From: Halarsenatibacter silvermanii
Lineage (GTDB): Bacteria; Bacillota; Halanaerobiia; Halanaerobiales; Halarsenatibacteraceae
DNA length: 64,000 nucleotides
NCBI RefSeq assembly: GCF_900103135.1
Contig: NZ_FNGO01000005.1
Coordinates: 98,016 to 162,015 of the forward strand
Direction: 5' to 3'
The notes beneath the pieces were generated by a model. The model searched no databases and was not told the origin of the DNA. It saw nothing but the letters and a program-made list of their open reading frames with translations. Of the stretch, positions 16,592-25,344 are shown one piece after another; the first letter of the stretch is position 1; every line of letters begins with the position of its first letter. The position numbers and the translations under genes are program-made.

Positions 16592-18169
16592 CTATATCGA
16601 GAGGAGTCTGTTCAGGTACTCTAATCTAATTACATTAAGCAGAGTAATTTCTCCCTGCAGCTTTGTACTTTTCACCATGCCCGAAGAAATATTGAGCATG
16701 GCTTTTTCGTGAGCAGGGTTGGCCATAGGGGTGAGAACCCTGTAAATTTCTTTTTCCATTTCTTCTGGCTCTTCTTTTATTACAGTCTGCGCAGTGGAAG
16801 CTGCAGGAATTTCTTTTTTGAAAATTGAAGTTAATTGAGCCGGCTTTAAGCTGGAAAGAGCCCCTTCCAGCACAGTCTTATTTTTAGCCCAGGCAAAATA
16901 CCAGACCAGGCTGAAGACCACAAGACCAACCGCAACGATCTGCGCAAGAATTCCAGCAAAAAATATCACTCCCAGCGAGGAAAGGCTTCCGATAATATGC
17001 AAATAGGGATAACCGGGAGAGCGGTAATCGGGATCATAACCTTCGGGTGGAGCCGTGCGCATGATCAAAACGGTAATATTAAGCAGCGAATAATTTAACA
17101 GCATCAAAACACTGGCCGAACTGGAAAGAAGTTCCACATCTGCTGTCACAATAAGAACAATCGTCAACAGACCGGTGAGCAATATGGGTCTATAAGGGGT
17201 CATATATTTATCATGAATTTGATTAAGCCAATCGGGGAATATATCATCCCGGCCCAGAGCAAAACTAATTCTGGAGGCAGCCAGAATACTGGCATTGGCA
17301 GAAGAAGCAGTGGCCAATAAAGCAGCAAAAGTGATGGCAGCCCCGCCGGCCAGACCGGAAAAAAGCCGGGCAGACTCCACTATAGGCGCATCATATCCTA
17401 TAAGTTCATCGAGGGGCATTAAACCGGTGGTTACTGCCAGCACAAATGCATAAAGAACTGTCACTATAGCCACAGATCCTATAATCGCCCGCGGCAGAGT
17501 ATATCCCGGTTCTTTGACCTCTTCCGCTACAGATGCAATCTGCACAAAACCCAAAAATGAAACAAAGATAATAGCAGTTGTTAAAAAGATGGGCTGAATA
17601 CCATAAGGAGTAAAAGGCTGAAAAGTTGAGACATCAAAATGTAAAGACCCCCATACAACATAAATCAGTAAAATAGAAAGCAGTATTCCCACTATAATAT
17701 TCTGGGTTTTGCCAGTTTCTTTGGCCCCAATATAATTTACATATGTAAAGAATATACCGGCCAAAACAGCTAAAATAATAGAATCAAGAGGCAAAAATAA
17801 ATTAAGATATTCACCGAACCCCTGTAGATAAAATGCCACGGCAAAAGTGAGACTTAACCAGACTGATACCCCGGATATTGTTCCCATCATCCCTCCCATA
17901 GAACGGGAAATAAAAAAGTAGGCACCGCCGCTTTTGGGCATACCGGTGGCCAGCTCGGCGGTGCTGGCAGCTGTAATCATACACAACACTCCGGCCAATA
18001 CATAGGCTAAAATAGCTGCCGGTCCGGATATCGCCAGAGCTGTGCCGGGTAGAACAAATATTCCCGCTCCAATCATGGTTCCAACTCCGATAGTTAATGC
18101 TTCTTTTAGCCCCAGCTCTTTTGATAATTCCCCCTCCGTACTAAAATCAGAAGTAGCTTCTCCTTCCAT
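16592..18169 (-). CDS. APC family amino acid permease, C-terminal Usp region truncated by frameshift
   Basis: A 525-residue ORF. Residues about 20-430 are an APC-superfamily transporter with some twelve hydrophobic segments, opening with the conserved GVGTMIGAGIFVLPG and later FVSFLGFVQIASVAEEVKEP. After the transporter comes the beginning of a Usp domain (YRVLTPMANPAHEKAMLNIS to GEITLLNVIR). It then runs into LEYLNRLLSI and a stop because of a 5-bp tandem repeat at 16621-16630; the homologous continuation is in the next frame. Permeases with fused UspA domains are known in halophilic and anaerobic bacteria. The membrane part could still work. Confidence 0.8.
   Translation of the reverse strand: MEGEATSDFSTEGELSKELGLKEALTIGVGTMIGAGIFVLPGTALAISGPAAILAYVLAGVLCMITAASTAELATGMPKSGGAYFFISRSMGGMMGTISGVSVWLSLTFAVAFYLQGFGEYLNLFLPLDSIILAVLAGIFFTYVNYIGAKETGKTQNIIVGILLSILLIYVVWGSLHFDVSTFQPFTPYGIQPIFLTTAIIFVSFLGFVQIASVAEEVKEPGYTLPRAIIGSVAIVTVLYAFVLAVTTGLMPLDELIGYDAPIVESARLFSGLAGGAAITFAALLATASSANASILAASRISFALGRDDIFPDWLNQIHDKYMTPYRPILLTGLLTIVLIVTADVELLSSSASVLMLLNYSLLNITVLIMRTAPPEGYDPDYRSPGYPYLHIIGSLSSLGVIFFAGILAQIVAVGLVVFSLVWYFAWAKNKTVLEGALSSLKPAQLTSIFKKEIPAASTAQTVIKEEPEEMEKEIYRVLTPMANPAHEKAMLNISSGMVKSTKLQGEITLLNVIRLEYLNRLLSI
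16621..16630 (-). repeat. 5-bp tandem duplication (ATTAG x2) causing the frameshift
   Basis: CTAATCTAAT on the plus strand. Deleting one unit restores V-I-R-V-P-E and joins the permease to the Usp frame. Confidence 0.75.
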
Positions 18170-18208
18170 AATTTACCCCCACTATAATTTTTATTAAGTT
18201 GAAAAAAG

Positions 18209-18367
18209 CTAATTTTCAATTCCTATATGATGCTTAAATTTTTCAATGCCTTGTTTAGAGATTATACAACACCCCGGGCTGAATTTCAATAACTCAGAGG
18301 AGGAGGAGGAGGCTGCGGCGGCGGAGGCGGAGAAAAAGAGGAATAAGAAAAAGCAGCCGACGTTCAT
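18209..18367 (-). CDS. Possible 52-aa ORF with low-complexity core
   Basis: Starts with an ATG overlapping the stop of fetB (ATGA) and reads MNVGCFFLFLFFSASAAAA, then five serines and a cysteine-containing tail. It resembles a short secreted peptide, but its middle comes from a purine/pyrimidine repeat tract (GGA and GGC triplets). It may equally be non-coding. In the fetB frame the same DNA encodes a proline-glutamine tail after the fetB stop codon. Confidence 0.2.
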   Translation of the reverse strand: MNVGCFFLFLFFSASAAAASSSSSELLKFSPGCCIISKQGIEKFKHHIGIEN

Positions 18368-19173
18368 TTTTCCTGATCCTCTATCTGCAGCTGCATCCTC
18401 TCATTGAAATAGGTCCTGATGCCCAGTTTTATCATTAAAAAGACGGTCAAAGTAACAGAACCCAGTATTCCCAGCATAATAGCTATCTGATATCTTATAG
18501 CCAGCAGGGGATCGACCCCGGAAAGAATCTGTCCTGTCATCATACCGGGAAGCCAGATAATACCCATGCCCACCATTGAATTGATTGTAGGCAGCACAGC
18601 ATTATAAAAGACTTGATTTGCCAGCTCATTGGTAGCCTGAGCGGGGGAAGCGCCCATCATCAAAGCATTTTCGATGCGGTGAGAATCGTCTTCTATTCGA
18701 TTGACCAAATTTTCCACTCCCAGGGAAACCCCTGTCATGGAGTTGCCTATTATCATGCCAGCGATAGGTATAAAATAACGGGGGTAATACCAGGGAGAAA
18801 GCCTGATTACCATCAGCAGGAAAAAAAACAGAGTTGCCACAGAACCGACAATGATGGAAAGAACAGCTGTTTTTTTCAGGGGCCGGGAAAGATCTGTGCT
18901 TACTCTGGCAAAGATATTCTGCAGGGCAAAACCTATCATCAATGTCATTATTAAAAGAGTAATCACAGGATGGGGCATATCAAAAATAATTTCCAGTACA
19001 TATCCCACTATAATCAGCTGCAGAGTCATGCGTGTGGCCGCAATCAAAATCTGTTTTTCACGACCGATTTTTTGTTTTTTTACTAAAATAATTAGAATTA
19101 ATACAAATATGTAAGCAATCGCCATCTGTATCAGAGGTATATTTATAACTTCACCGTTAACTGCTGTTTCCAT
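18364..19173 (-). CDS. fetB: FetB/YbbM-type ABC transporter permease (UPF0014)
   Basis: A 269-residue permease of the UPF0014 family with about seven hydrophobic segments. Family features are YFIPIAGMIIGNSMTGVSLG, the coupling region ENALMMGASPAQATNEL and GMMTGQILSGVDPL. In E. coli FetAB exports iron; the substrate here is not proven. It overlaps fetA by 17 bases on the same strand. Immediately after its stop lies a proline/serine-coding low-complexity tract. Confidence 0.88.
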   Translation of the reverse strand: METAVNGEVINIPLIQMAIAYIFVLILIILVKKQKIGREKQILIAATRMTLQLIIVGYVLEIIFDMPHPVITLLIMTLMIGFALQNIFARVSTDLSRPLKKTAVLSIIVGSVATLFFFLLMVIRLSPWYYPRYFIPIAGMIIGNSMTGVSLGVENLVNRIEDDSHRIENALMMGASPAQATNELANQVFYNAVLPTINSMVGMGIIWLPGMMTGQILSGVDPLLAIRYQIAIMLGILGSVTLTVFLMIKLGIRTYFNERMQLQIEDQEK

Positions 19174-19810
19174 TATAGTATTTCCCCCCCTTCAACTCTC
19201 CATCCTCGATAATTACCTGCTGATCAGCTATTTTATTCGCAAACTCTGGAACATGAGAAACCATGATTATTCGGGTATCATTATCTTCAGCATAATTTTC
19301 CAGAAAATTTAGAAGATATTTCACATTGTCTGTATCCAGAGAAGCAGCTGGTTCGTCTAAAAGAAGAGTTTCCGGTTCAAGCATAAGCAGCCGGGCTAAA
19401 GCCACTCTCTGTTTTTCTCCTCCAGAAAGATTATCACAGCTTTCACTCAGATTTTTCCCCAGTCTCATCTTTCCCACAAGCCGTCTGTAATCGCCATCTT
19501 TGAAGCTGTCCTGACGGGCTAATTCTGCCGCCCTATTAAACTCTTCCCTGATAGTATCACCCAGCATGGCAGGATTTTGAGCGAGCATTTTTATCATCTT
19601 CCGCAATCCAAGAGGAGGATAATCCTCCAACTTTTTACCTTTATAATAGATTTCGCCATCATCAGGAGAAATTAAATTTATAAGTAGCTTTAAAAGCGTC
19701 GTCTTACCGCCTCCGCTGGGGCCGCTTATAACAGTAATTTTTCCTCTGGCTAAAGTTAAATCATCAATTCTAATAATATCTTTATAGACCACATTCTGAA
19801 GTTCAAACAA
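19157..19810 (-). CDS. fetA: FetA/YbbL-type ABC transporter ATP-binding protein
   Basis: A 217-residue ABC ATPase. Walker A is GPSGGGKTT, the signature is LSGGEKQRVALARLLML and Walker B is ETLLLDEPAASLD, followed by the switch histidine in MVSHVPE. It pairs with the overlapping permease gene. A PadR regulator lies 23 bases upstream on the same strand, so the three form one operon for metal (probably iron) efflux or homeostasis. Confidence 0.9.
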   Translation of the reverse strand: MFELQNVVYKDIIRIDDLTLARGKITVISGPSGGGKTTLLKLLINLISPDDGEIYYKGKKLEDYPPLGLRKMIKMLAQNPAMLGDTIREEFNRAAELARQDSFKDGDYRRLVGKMRLGKNLSESCDNLSGGEKQRVALARLLMLEPETLLLDEPAASLDTDNVKYLLNFLENYAEDNDTRIIMVSHVPEFANKIADQQVIIEDGELKGGKYYNGNSS

Positions 19811-19833
19811 TTTTCTTCTTCCCTCCTGCTTAT

Positions 19834-20151
19834 TTATTCCTGAATTTCTTCAAAGAGCTCGGCTGCTTTTTTGCGGGCCTCTTCCAGTAATTTTTCGCCT
19901 TCCTGAGTTATGGAATAATATTTTCTAACCTTGCCATCCACCGTTTTCTCTTCGACCTCCAGCAAACCTTTTTCTTCCATTCCGTGCAATATGGGATAAA
20001 GAGTTCCCGAACTCATCTCATAACCATGACTTTTCAGCTCCTCTATCATCCAGAGGCCAAAAAAAGGTTCTTCCCGGGCATGATAGAGAATGTGCACCCG
20101 GACAAATCCCAGAGATATTTTCCGCATAATTTTACAGCTCAAATTACTCAC
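19834..20151 (-). CDS. PadR family transcriptional regulator
   Basis: A 105-residue winged-helix regulator of the PadR family. It shows HILYHAREEPFFGLWMIEELKSHGYEMSSGTLYPILHGMEEKGLLE, the standard recognition helix and wing, then KYYSITQEGEKLLEEA. It is the first gene of the fet operon and probably controls it. Its inducer is unknown. Confidence 0.88.
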   Translation of the reverse strand: MSNLSCKIMRKISLGFVRVHILYHAREEPFFGLWMIEELKSHGYEMSSGTLYPILHGMEEKGLLEVEEKTVDGKVRKYYSITQEGEKLLEEARKKAAELFEEIQE

Positions 20152-20205
20152 CCCATTTATTATAGAGTTTCGATATCGGTGCTCTTTAATGATAGCAAAA
20201 ATTAA

Positions 20206-20494
20206 ACAAGCATGTAAAGAAGTTTAACCGTTCCTCAGGCAGAAAGTTCCCTCATTTGAGTGGGTCGAGTCCAATTTGACGACCATTTTGTTTTGTCCGA
20301 CTTTTAGCTCTCCTGGTCTTCAATCTCGCCCCATCAAAAATCATACTTTTATGAATTGATTTTATATTTTAATGTTGTTAGAATGTTTATAAGAAATAAC
20401 CTTATCAAACAACTCAAGAATCTTGCTGCCATCTCCAACCCTGTGCTCGGGTTCTATCATTCCGCCTTCTTCTTTATTTCAAAAATCCAGCTCC
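20206..20494. other. Intergenic region with a possible gene remnant
   Basis: No complete gene. On the minus strand at about 20358-20466 a reading frame gives GGMIEPEHRVGDGSKILELF followed by a short tail and a stop. This looks like real but truncated coding sequence of an unidentified gene, perhaps a mobile element. Confidence is low. Confidence 0.25.
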
Positions 20495-20510
20495 TGTGAC
20501 ATATGTCATA
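20495..20510. promoter_or_regulatory. FNR/CRP-type operator of hcp
   Basis: Inverted repeat TGTGACATATGTCATA. The TATAAT box at 20532-20537 begins 21 bases after it, so the site centres near -41, the class II activator position. The same layout occurs twice at 23281-23296. Confidence 0.75.
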
Positions 20511-20531
20511 GCCAGATCCTAAAACATGTTC

Positions 20532-20537
20532 TATAAT
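20532..20537 (+). promoter_or_regulatory. -10 box of hcp promoter
   Basis: TATAAT with no good -35 box, as expected for an activator-dependent promoter. Confidence 0.6.
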
Positions 20538-20615
20538 TTAAAGTAGTCCACTTGGGAAAAACAGAAATTTATTTTTGAATTTATATTTACAAATCAGCTA
20601 ACAGGAGGTAAAAAA

Positions 20616-22283
20616 ATGAGCGAAATGTTCTGTTATCAATGTCAGGAAACAGCCAAAAACACCGGCTGTGACACCAGAGGTGTCTGCGGTAAATCCCCTG
20701 AAGTCTCAAACCTTCAGGATCTTTTGATTTATCTGCTCAAAGGGGTCTCCACTTACACTGAAATGATCAGAGATATGGATGGAGAGGTAAGCCGGGATGT
20801 CGATGTTTTTGTCATGAAAGGGCTTTTCTCGACAGTTACCAACGTCAACTTCTCGGCCGATGATTTTTATGATTGGATTGGGGAAGCACTGGAAATAAGA
20901 GAGGAGCTTGCCGGGCAGTGTCAGGAACTTTATCGGGAAAAGCATGGAGAGGAGTACACAGGTGATCTTCCCGAAGCGGCAACCTGGACTCCCGATTCTG
21001 ATGAGGATATCGAAGAAAAGGCAAAAGAAGTGGGGGTTCTGCAAACAGAAAATGAAGACGTCCGTTCCCTGCGAGAGCTGCTAATATACGGCCTCAAGGG
21101 AATAGCTGCTTACGCCGACCACGCCTATATTCTCGGACATGAGCAGGATGACATCTATGAATTCATGCAGCATGGTCTGGCCGCCACTCTCGATGAAAGC
21201 CTGAGCGGAGATGAACTGACCAATCTCGTGCTGGAATGCGGTGACTGCGCTGTCGACACCATGGCCCTGCTGGATGAAGCCAACACTTCCACCTACGGTC
21301 ACCCCGAACCCACCGAGGTTGATCTGAGCACCGATGATCGCCCCGGTATACTGGTCAGCGGTCATGATCTCAAGGATTTTGAAGAACTCTTAGAACAATC
21401 CGAGGGCGAGGGCGTCGACATCTATACCCACGGTGAGATGCTTCCCGCCCAGGCCTATCCTGCCTTCAAAAAATATGATCACTTCAAAGGCAACTACGGC
21501 GGCTCCTGGTGGAAACAAAAAGAGGAATTTGAGAAGTTCAACGGTCCAATTCTCATGACCACCAACTGCATCGTACCTCCTAAAGACAGCTACAAAGACA
21601 GGATTTATACTACCGGGGTAGCCGGTTTTGAAGGTGTGAGCCATATCGAAGATAGACCGGAAGGCGGCAGCAAAGACTTCACACCTGTCATCGAAGCGGC
21701 CAAAAAGACCAAGCCTCCCCAGGAGATCGAAAGCGGCAGCGTTATGACCGGTTTTGCTCATAATGCCCTCAGCGAGCGGGCTGATGCCGTGGTGGAAGCC
21801 ATCCAGAACGGAGACATCAGCAGATTTGTCGTAATGAGCGGCTGTGATGGCAGATTCAAAGACAGAGAATACTTCACCGAAGTCGCCAAAGAGCTGCCCG
21901 AAGATGCCATTATTCTCACCTCGGGCTGCGCCAAATTCCGCTATAACAAGCTAGAACTGGGCGACATAGGCGGCATTCCCCGCGTACTCGATGCCGGCCA
22001 GTGCAATGACTCCTATTCTCTGGTAGTCGTAGCCAAAAAGCTGGCTGAAGCAGTCGATGCAGATGATATCAACGATCTGCCCATATCTTATGATATAGCC
22101 TGGTATGAGCAGAAAGCCGTTGCTGTCCTGCTGGGTCTTCTGGCCGCCGGCGTTAAAGATATCAAGCTCGGCCCCACTCTACCGGCCTTCCTCTCCGAAA
22201 ACGTAACCAGCGTCCTGGTAGACAAATTCGGTATAGCCCCCACCAGCGGCGTGCAAGAAGACGTAAAAGAGCTTATGGCCTAA
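20616..22283 (+). CDS. hcp: Hybrid cluster protein (hydroxylamine/NO reductase, prismane protein)
   Basis: A 555-residue hybrid cluster protein. The N-terminal cluster ligands are seen in [20 protein letters not shown], a CxxC-x8-CxxxxxC spacing typical of class I/II strict anaerobes. Hybrid-cluster ligands later are [26 protein letters not shown] and [10 protein letters not shown], then GQCNDSYS. It reduces NO or hydroxylamine and protects from nitrosative stress, and is also a protein S-nitrosylase in E. coli. Strong AGGAGG before the ATG. Regulation is probably by an HcpR-like FNR/CRP protein acting at the operator upstream. Ends in a clear terminator. Confidence 0.95.
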   Translation: MSEMFCYQCQETAKNTGCDTRGVCGKSPEVSNLQDLLIYLLKGVSTYTEMIRDMDGEVSRDVDVFVMKGLFSTVTNVNFSADDFYDWIGEALEIREELAGQCQELYREKHGEEYTGDLPEAATWTPDSDEDIEEKAKEVGVLQTENEDVRSLRELLIYGLKGIAAYADHAYILGHEQDDIYEFMQHGLAATLDESLSGDELTNLVLECGDCAVDTMALLDEANTSTYGHPEPTEVDLSTDDRPGILVSGHDLKDFEELLEQSEGEGVDIYTHGEMLPAQAYPAFKKYDHFKGNYGGSWWKQKEEFEKFNGPILMTTNCIVPPKDSYKDRIYTTGVAGFEGVSHIEDRPEGGSKDFTPVIEAAKKTKPPQEIESGSVMTGFAHNALSERADAVVEAIQNGDISRFVVMSGCDGRFKDREYFTEVAKELPEDAIILTSGCAKFRYNKLELGDIGGIPRVLDAGQCNDSYSLVVVAKKLAEAVDADDINDLPISYDIAWYEQKAVAVLLGLLAAGVKDIKLGPTLPAFLSENVTSVLVDKFGIAPTSGVQEDVKELMA

Positions 22284-22328
22284 ACAGATCCAGGACAAAC
22301 ATGATTCAAAAACCATCCATTTAAAAAT

Positions 22329-22367
22329 CCCCGCAGCTGGTGTTTGACCGGCCGCGGGGGTTTTTTT
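22329..22367 (+). terminator. Terminator after hcp
   Basis: Stem CCCCGC/GCGGGG with inner pairing, then seven T. Confidence 0.8.
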
Positions 22368-22434
22368 GACAGACCTATTTGCCAAAATCATTCATCTGCC
22401 TGTCCTGTGATCTCTGTCCTGTGATCTTTTAGTT

Positions 22435-23217
22435 TTACTGTATCTTTTCTCCTTCAGCCGATATTACCACCTTATCGATCTCAAAATCCTGATCAGAGCT
22501 GGCCACAGCATCCTCGACCAGGTGAACCATGCCCCGGCAGCAGGGAACTTCCATGATCGCCACCGTGATCGAATTTAAATCATTGTGCTCCAAAATTCCT
22601 CTGAGCTTGCTTCGGTATCTTTCGGAATCATCGAGTTTGGGGCAGCCCACCGCCAATTTTTTATCTTTGAGAAGATCGAGGTGAAAATCAGCATAGGCAA
22701 AGGCAACGCAGTCAGCGGCTATTAAAAGGTCCGCTCCCTCAAAAAATGATGCTGTCTCGGGCAGCAGATGAAGCTGAACCGGCCACTGCTCCAGCTGACT
22801 GTTTATACTCAATTCCACATCCCCATCTCCGGCTGCAGTTTTATTTCCCCCGGAGTTCTGTTGTTTATCTTTCTCGCTTCTTTCAGATTTTTTCTGGCCG
22901 CCGCTGCAGGTACTTCCTCGCGATAAATCTCTCATCCTGCTGCCGGGACATCCTCCTCCGACAGCAGTATTTTTCATTTTAAGCTGTTCATTTTTGACAG
23001 CCTCTTCATCAAATTCTTCCACATCTTCTTCGACCAGTTCGATAGCATCTTCAGGACATTCTCCCAGGCAGTCTCCCAGGCCGTCACAGAGCCTTTCTTC
23101 TTTCAGCCGGGCCACACCATCGACAATTTCGATTGCTCCTTCATCACAGGCGGGTATACACTCACCGCAGCCCGTACATTTGTCCTCATCGATCTTTACA
23201 ATTTTTCTCATAACCAT
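22435..23217 (-). CDS. 4Fe-4S dicluster ferredoxin-domain protein of the hcp regulon
   Basis: A 260-residue protein. The first 65 residues are a two-cluster ferredoxin (CTGCGECIPACDEGAI and CDGLGDCLGECPEDAI). Next comes a low-complexity, basic and cysteine-containing linker (about 80-130), and then a domain with HLLPETASFFEGADLLIAADCVAFAYADF, VGCPKLDD and IMEVPCCRGM. This matches iron-sulfur proteins commonly encoded beside hcp and probably serves as its electron donor or assembly partner; that is inference. Divergent from the zinc-ribbon gene at 23362, with one operator between them. Confidence 0.8.
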   Translation of the reverse strand: MVMRKIVKIDEDKCTGCGECIPACDEGAIEIVDGVARLKEERLCDGLGDCLGECPEDAIELVEEDVEEFDEEAVKNEQLKMKNTAVGGGCPGSRMRDLSRGSTCSGGQKKSERSEKDKQQNSGGNKTAAGDGDVELSINSQLEQWPVQLHLLPETASFFEGADLLIAADCVAFAYADFHLDLLKDKKLAVGCPKLDDSERYRSKLRGILEHNDLNSITVAIMEVPCCRGMVHLVEDAVASSDQDFEIDKVVISAEGEKIQ

Positions 23218-23253
23218 TGCAGATCCATCCTTTCATTTTTGATTACACTAATA

Positions 23254-23259
23254 ATTGTA
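23254..23259 (-). promoter_or_regulatory. -10 box of ferredoxin-domain gene promoter
   Basis: TACAAT on the minus strand, starting 21 bases after the shared operator. Confidence 0.55.
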
Positions 23260-23280
23260 TCAGAAATACCTGCATCTGGC

Positions 23281-23296
23281 TGTGATAAATGTCATA
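23281..23296. promoter_or_regulatory. Shared divergent FNR/CRP-type operator
   Basis: TGTGATAAATGTCATA, near-identical to the hcp operator. It is 21 bases from a -10 box in each direction (23259-23254 minus, 23318-23323 plus). Confidence 0.75.
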
Positions 23297-23317
23297 GTTA
23301 ATGTTGAGTTTTTTAGT

Positions 23318-23323
23318 TATAAT
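23318..23323 (+). promoter_or_regulatory. -10 box of zinc-ribbon gene promoter
   Basis: TATAAT, 21 bases after the operator. Confidence 0.6.
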
Positions 23324-23361
23324 AAAATTAGCAAACAGATTTCCGGAAAGGAGCTAAAAAT

Positions 23362-24111
23362 ATGTTTCAGCAATGCCCCGGTCAGGATGGTCGCAGCTGG
23401 TCCCCGGACGATGTCAACGAGAAAGATTGTCCGGTCTGCGGTTATGAGGTCGAATTCTTTAAGTTTGATCTGCTGCGTCCCTGTCCTGAATGCGGAAAAG
23501 ATATAATCAATCCTGGCTTTAATCTGGGCTGTGCCGAGTGGTGTGATCAGGCTGCTAACTGTATCGGAGAGGGGAGCACACTGTACAGCGAAGTTCAGAC
23601 TTTGAGAGAAAAGGTGGAAGAAAAAATTGAGAGGCTTTTGCAGAATAATCCGGAAAAACTCGTACTGGTAAAAGAGCTCACAGAAATAGCGGATGAAATC
23701 GGCAAACTGGAGCGCTATTCACCCCTGAGCGTGATACTATCAGGGCTGCTTTTCCCGCTCGGTGACCCTGACTGTGATCCTGCATCACTGAATATTAGAG
23801 GTTTAAAAGAATTAGATGATCCCAAAATTGAGATTGCTTCACTGGAAAATTGTGCAGAAATAGCGCATATAATTTTAAACTCTCTGGATATTCCCGACAG
23901 ATACAGGCAGGAAGTTATGCGCAACATTAAAGCTATTCACCAGAAAAAGAAACTGAAAAATACCTCTTATCTGGTCCTGAAAGATGCCTGCAGCCTGGCT
24001 CTTTATGAAAAAGGTCAGCTGCAGGAGCTTGAAATCAGGGAAGAATTGATTACCGAAGGAGGAAAAAAGCTTGCTGAGAGAGAAGGATTTTTAGATTATC
24101 CAATTTCCTGA
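23362..24111 (+). CDS. Zinc-ribbon and helical-domain protein of the hcp regulon
   Basis: Function not known. The 249-residue protein starts with cysteine knuckles (CPVCGYEVEFF and CPECGKDI, about residues 24-50), a further CAEWCDQAANC, then an all-helical domain resembling HD-type or regulatory helical folds but with no clear HD motif. AAGGAG precedes the ATG. It is transcribed from an activator-type promoter shared back to back with the ferredoxin-domain gene, and the same operator controls hcp, so a role in nitrosative or redox stress is inferred. Confidence 0.7.
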   Translation: MFQQCPGQDGRSWSPDDVNEKDCPVCGYEVEFFKFDLLRPCPECGKDIINPGFNLGCAEWCDQAANCIGEGSTLYSEVQTLREKVEEKIERLLQNNPEKLVLVKELTEIADEIGKLERYSPLSVILSGLLFPLGDPDCDPASLNIRGLKELDDPKIEIASLENCAEIAHIILNSLDIPDRYRQEVMRNIKAIHQKKKLKNTSYLVLKDACSLALYEKGQLQELEIREELITEGGKKLAEREGFLDYPIS

Positions 24112-24125
24112 AATTTTGTATTAAA

Positions 24126-24168
24126 AAAGAGGCAGATCCCGATATAACCGAAATCTGCCTCTTTTTTT
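24126..24168. terminator. Bidirectional terminator
   Basis: 12-bp perfect stem AAAGAGGCAGAT/ATCTGCCTCTTT with T-runs on both strands, between convergent genes. Confidence 0.85.
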
Positions 24169-24190
24169 ATTTTTCTTTTCAGCCTTCTCT

Positions 24191-24487
24191 TTACTCTTCT
24201 TCTGCGCTGATTCTGCTGATCTGTTCTTCAACTGCCATTATTTCTTCTTTAAGATCGAGCAGGTACTCTCTCAGCTGCTCTAAATCCTCTTCACCTTCTA
24301 GCTCTTCTATTACATATTCTTCCGTGTATTCATCCTCACATTCGCATTCATCACCGCAGTCACAACAGCACTCGCAGCAACAGCAACAGCTGCAGCAGCA
24401 GTTGTGAGAAGAGTGCCCATGTCCGGTATGATGATGGCCATGACAGCAGCAATGATGGGAATGATGATTATGACTTCCGCAGCACAT
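24191..24487 (-). CDS. Cys/His-rich putative metal-binding protein with coiled-coil tail
   Basis: A 98-residue protein from an ATG at 24487 with GGAGGTGAAATT upstream (an earlier in-frame ATG at 24511 lies before that site). Residues 1-50 are extraordinarily rich in cysteine and histidine (runs such as HHSHHCCCHGHHH and SCCCCCECCCDCGDECEC). The remainder is acidic and forms a probable coiled coil (LREYLLDLKEEIMAVEEQI). It looks like a metallothionein-like metal store or chaperone. It follows a DUF364 protein and an ArsR regulator on the same strand. Confidence 0.7.
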   Translation of the reverse strand: MCCGSHNHHSHHCCCHGHHHTGHGHSSHNCCCSCCCCCECCCDCGDECECEDEYTEEYVIEELEGEEDLEQLREYLLDLKEEIMAVEEQISRISAEEE

Positions 24488-24544
24488 AATTTCACCTCCT
24501 TTGTGATCCATTTTTTCAAAAACCTGTTTTGCCGGTTTTCTTTC

Positions 24545-25303
24545 TCAGCCTCTGCGGCCATAAAAACAGAGCTGGGGTAGATCCATAAGATAAGCCAGCC
24601 CGGTTATGGTGTTGCCGTAAAAGGCAAAATCCTTATTCTGTTCAGCGAACAATTCGAGAAGTTTTCCGGCAGAACCGTTGATCATTGTCGAGCCAGTAAC
24701 CAGGACAAAACCGCTTTTTTTGATCAAACGGCGGTTGAATTTCTCTCCGTTTCTTACTTCGATTCCGTAATCACTACCGCCGATCCTATCCTGATTAAGA
24801 TCTGTCACCAGAATATTATTGCTACCAAAAGTTTTTGCTGCAGCTTCCAGAAAGGCGGGCTGAAAACCTATGAGACCGATAGTTTGCAATTCCCCGTGGT
24901 TGGTCTTTATCCAGGCCATAATTTCTTCTGCACAATCTTCCATATCATCATCGCGGCAGTGCACTGTTTTTTCGATAAGATCAAGATCCCTCAGCACAAC
25001 ATTGATAGCCGCCACCAAAAGAGCCCGGCGGTAGCTGCTGTCCAGATCAAAGGATAAAATCTCTTCCAGCGTTCCTTCATACTCTCCCGGTTGATCGGTA
25101 AAGGCCTGACCGCGACTGTTCTTAAATTTTGCTTCGATCATGACTTCCTCTCCCTGCAGCAGGGGAAAGTCCTGACGTTCAGGATGACCTATCGCCTCTT
25201 CTGGGTCCAGTCCTTCAGCTGTAATCTTTATATTCTCGGTGCTTAAATTATTTTCTGCGACCAATTCCTCGAATTTTTCTCTTGCTTCGATAATTACTGG
25301 CAA
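24545..25303 (-). CDS. DUF364 (Rossmann-like, putative heavy-metal chelation) protein
   Basis: A 252-residue DUF364-type protein. The C-terminal half is a Rossmann-like fold (IGLIGFQPAFLEAAAKTF, VTDLNQDRIG, FVLVTGSTMINGS) and the N-terminal half an enolase-N-like domain. DUF364 proteins have been proposed to bind metals. A cluster CRDDDMEDC lies mid-protein. It sits between an ArsR regulator and a Cys/His-rich protein, which supports a metal role by context. Confidence 0.7.
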   Translation of the reverse strand: MPVIIEAREKFEELVAENNLSTENIKITAEGLDPEEAIGHPERQDFPLLQGEEVMIEAKFKNSRGQAFTDQPGEYEGTLEEILSFDLDSSYRRALLVAAINVVLRDLDLIEKTVHCRDDDMEDCAEEIMAWIKTNHGELQTIGLIGFQPAFLEAAAKTFGSNNILVTDLNQDRIGGSDYGIEVRNGEKFNRRLIKKSGFVLVTGSTMINGSAGKLLELFAEQNKDFAFYGNTITGLAYLMDLPQLCFYGRRG

Positions 25304-25344
25304 ATCTATCTCCCCTTTCCCGCAAACTGAAAATTAAAAATCGC

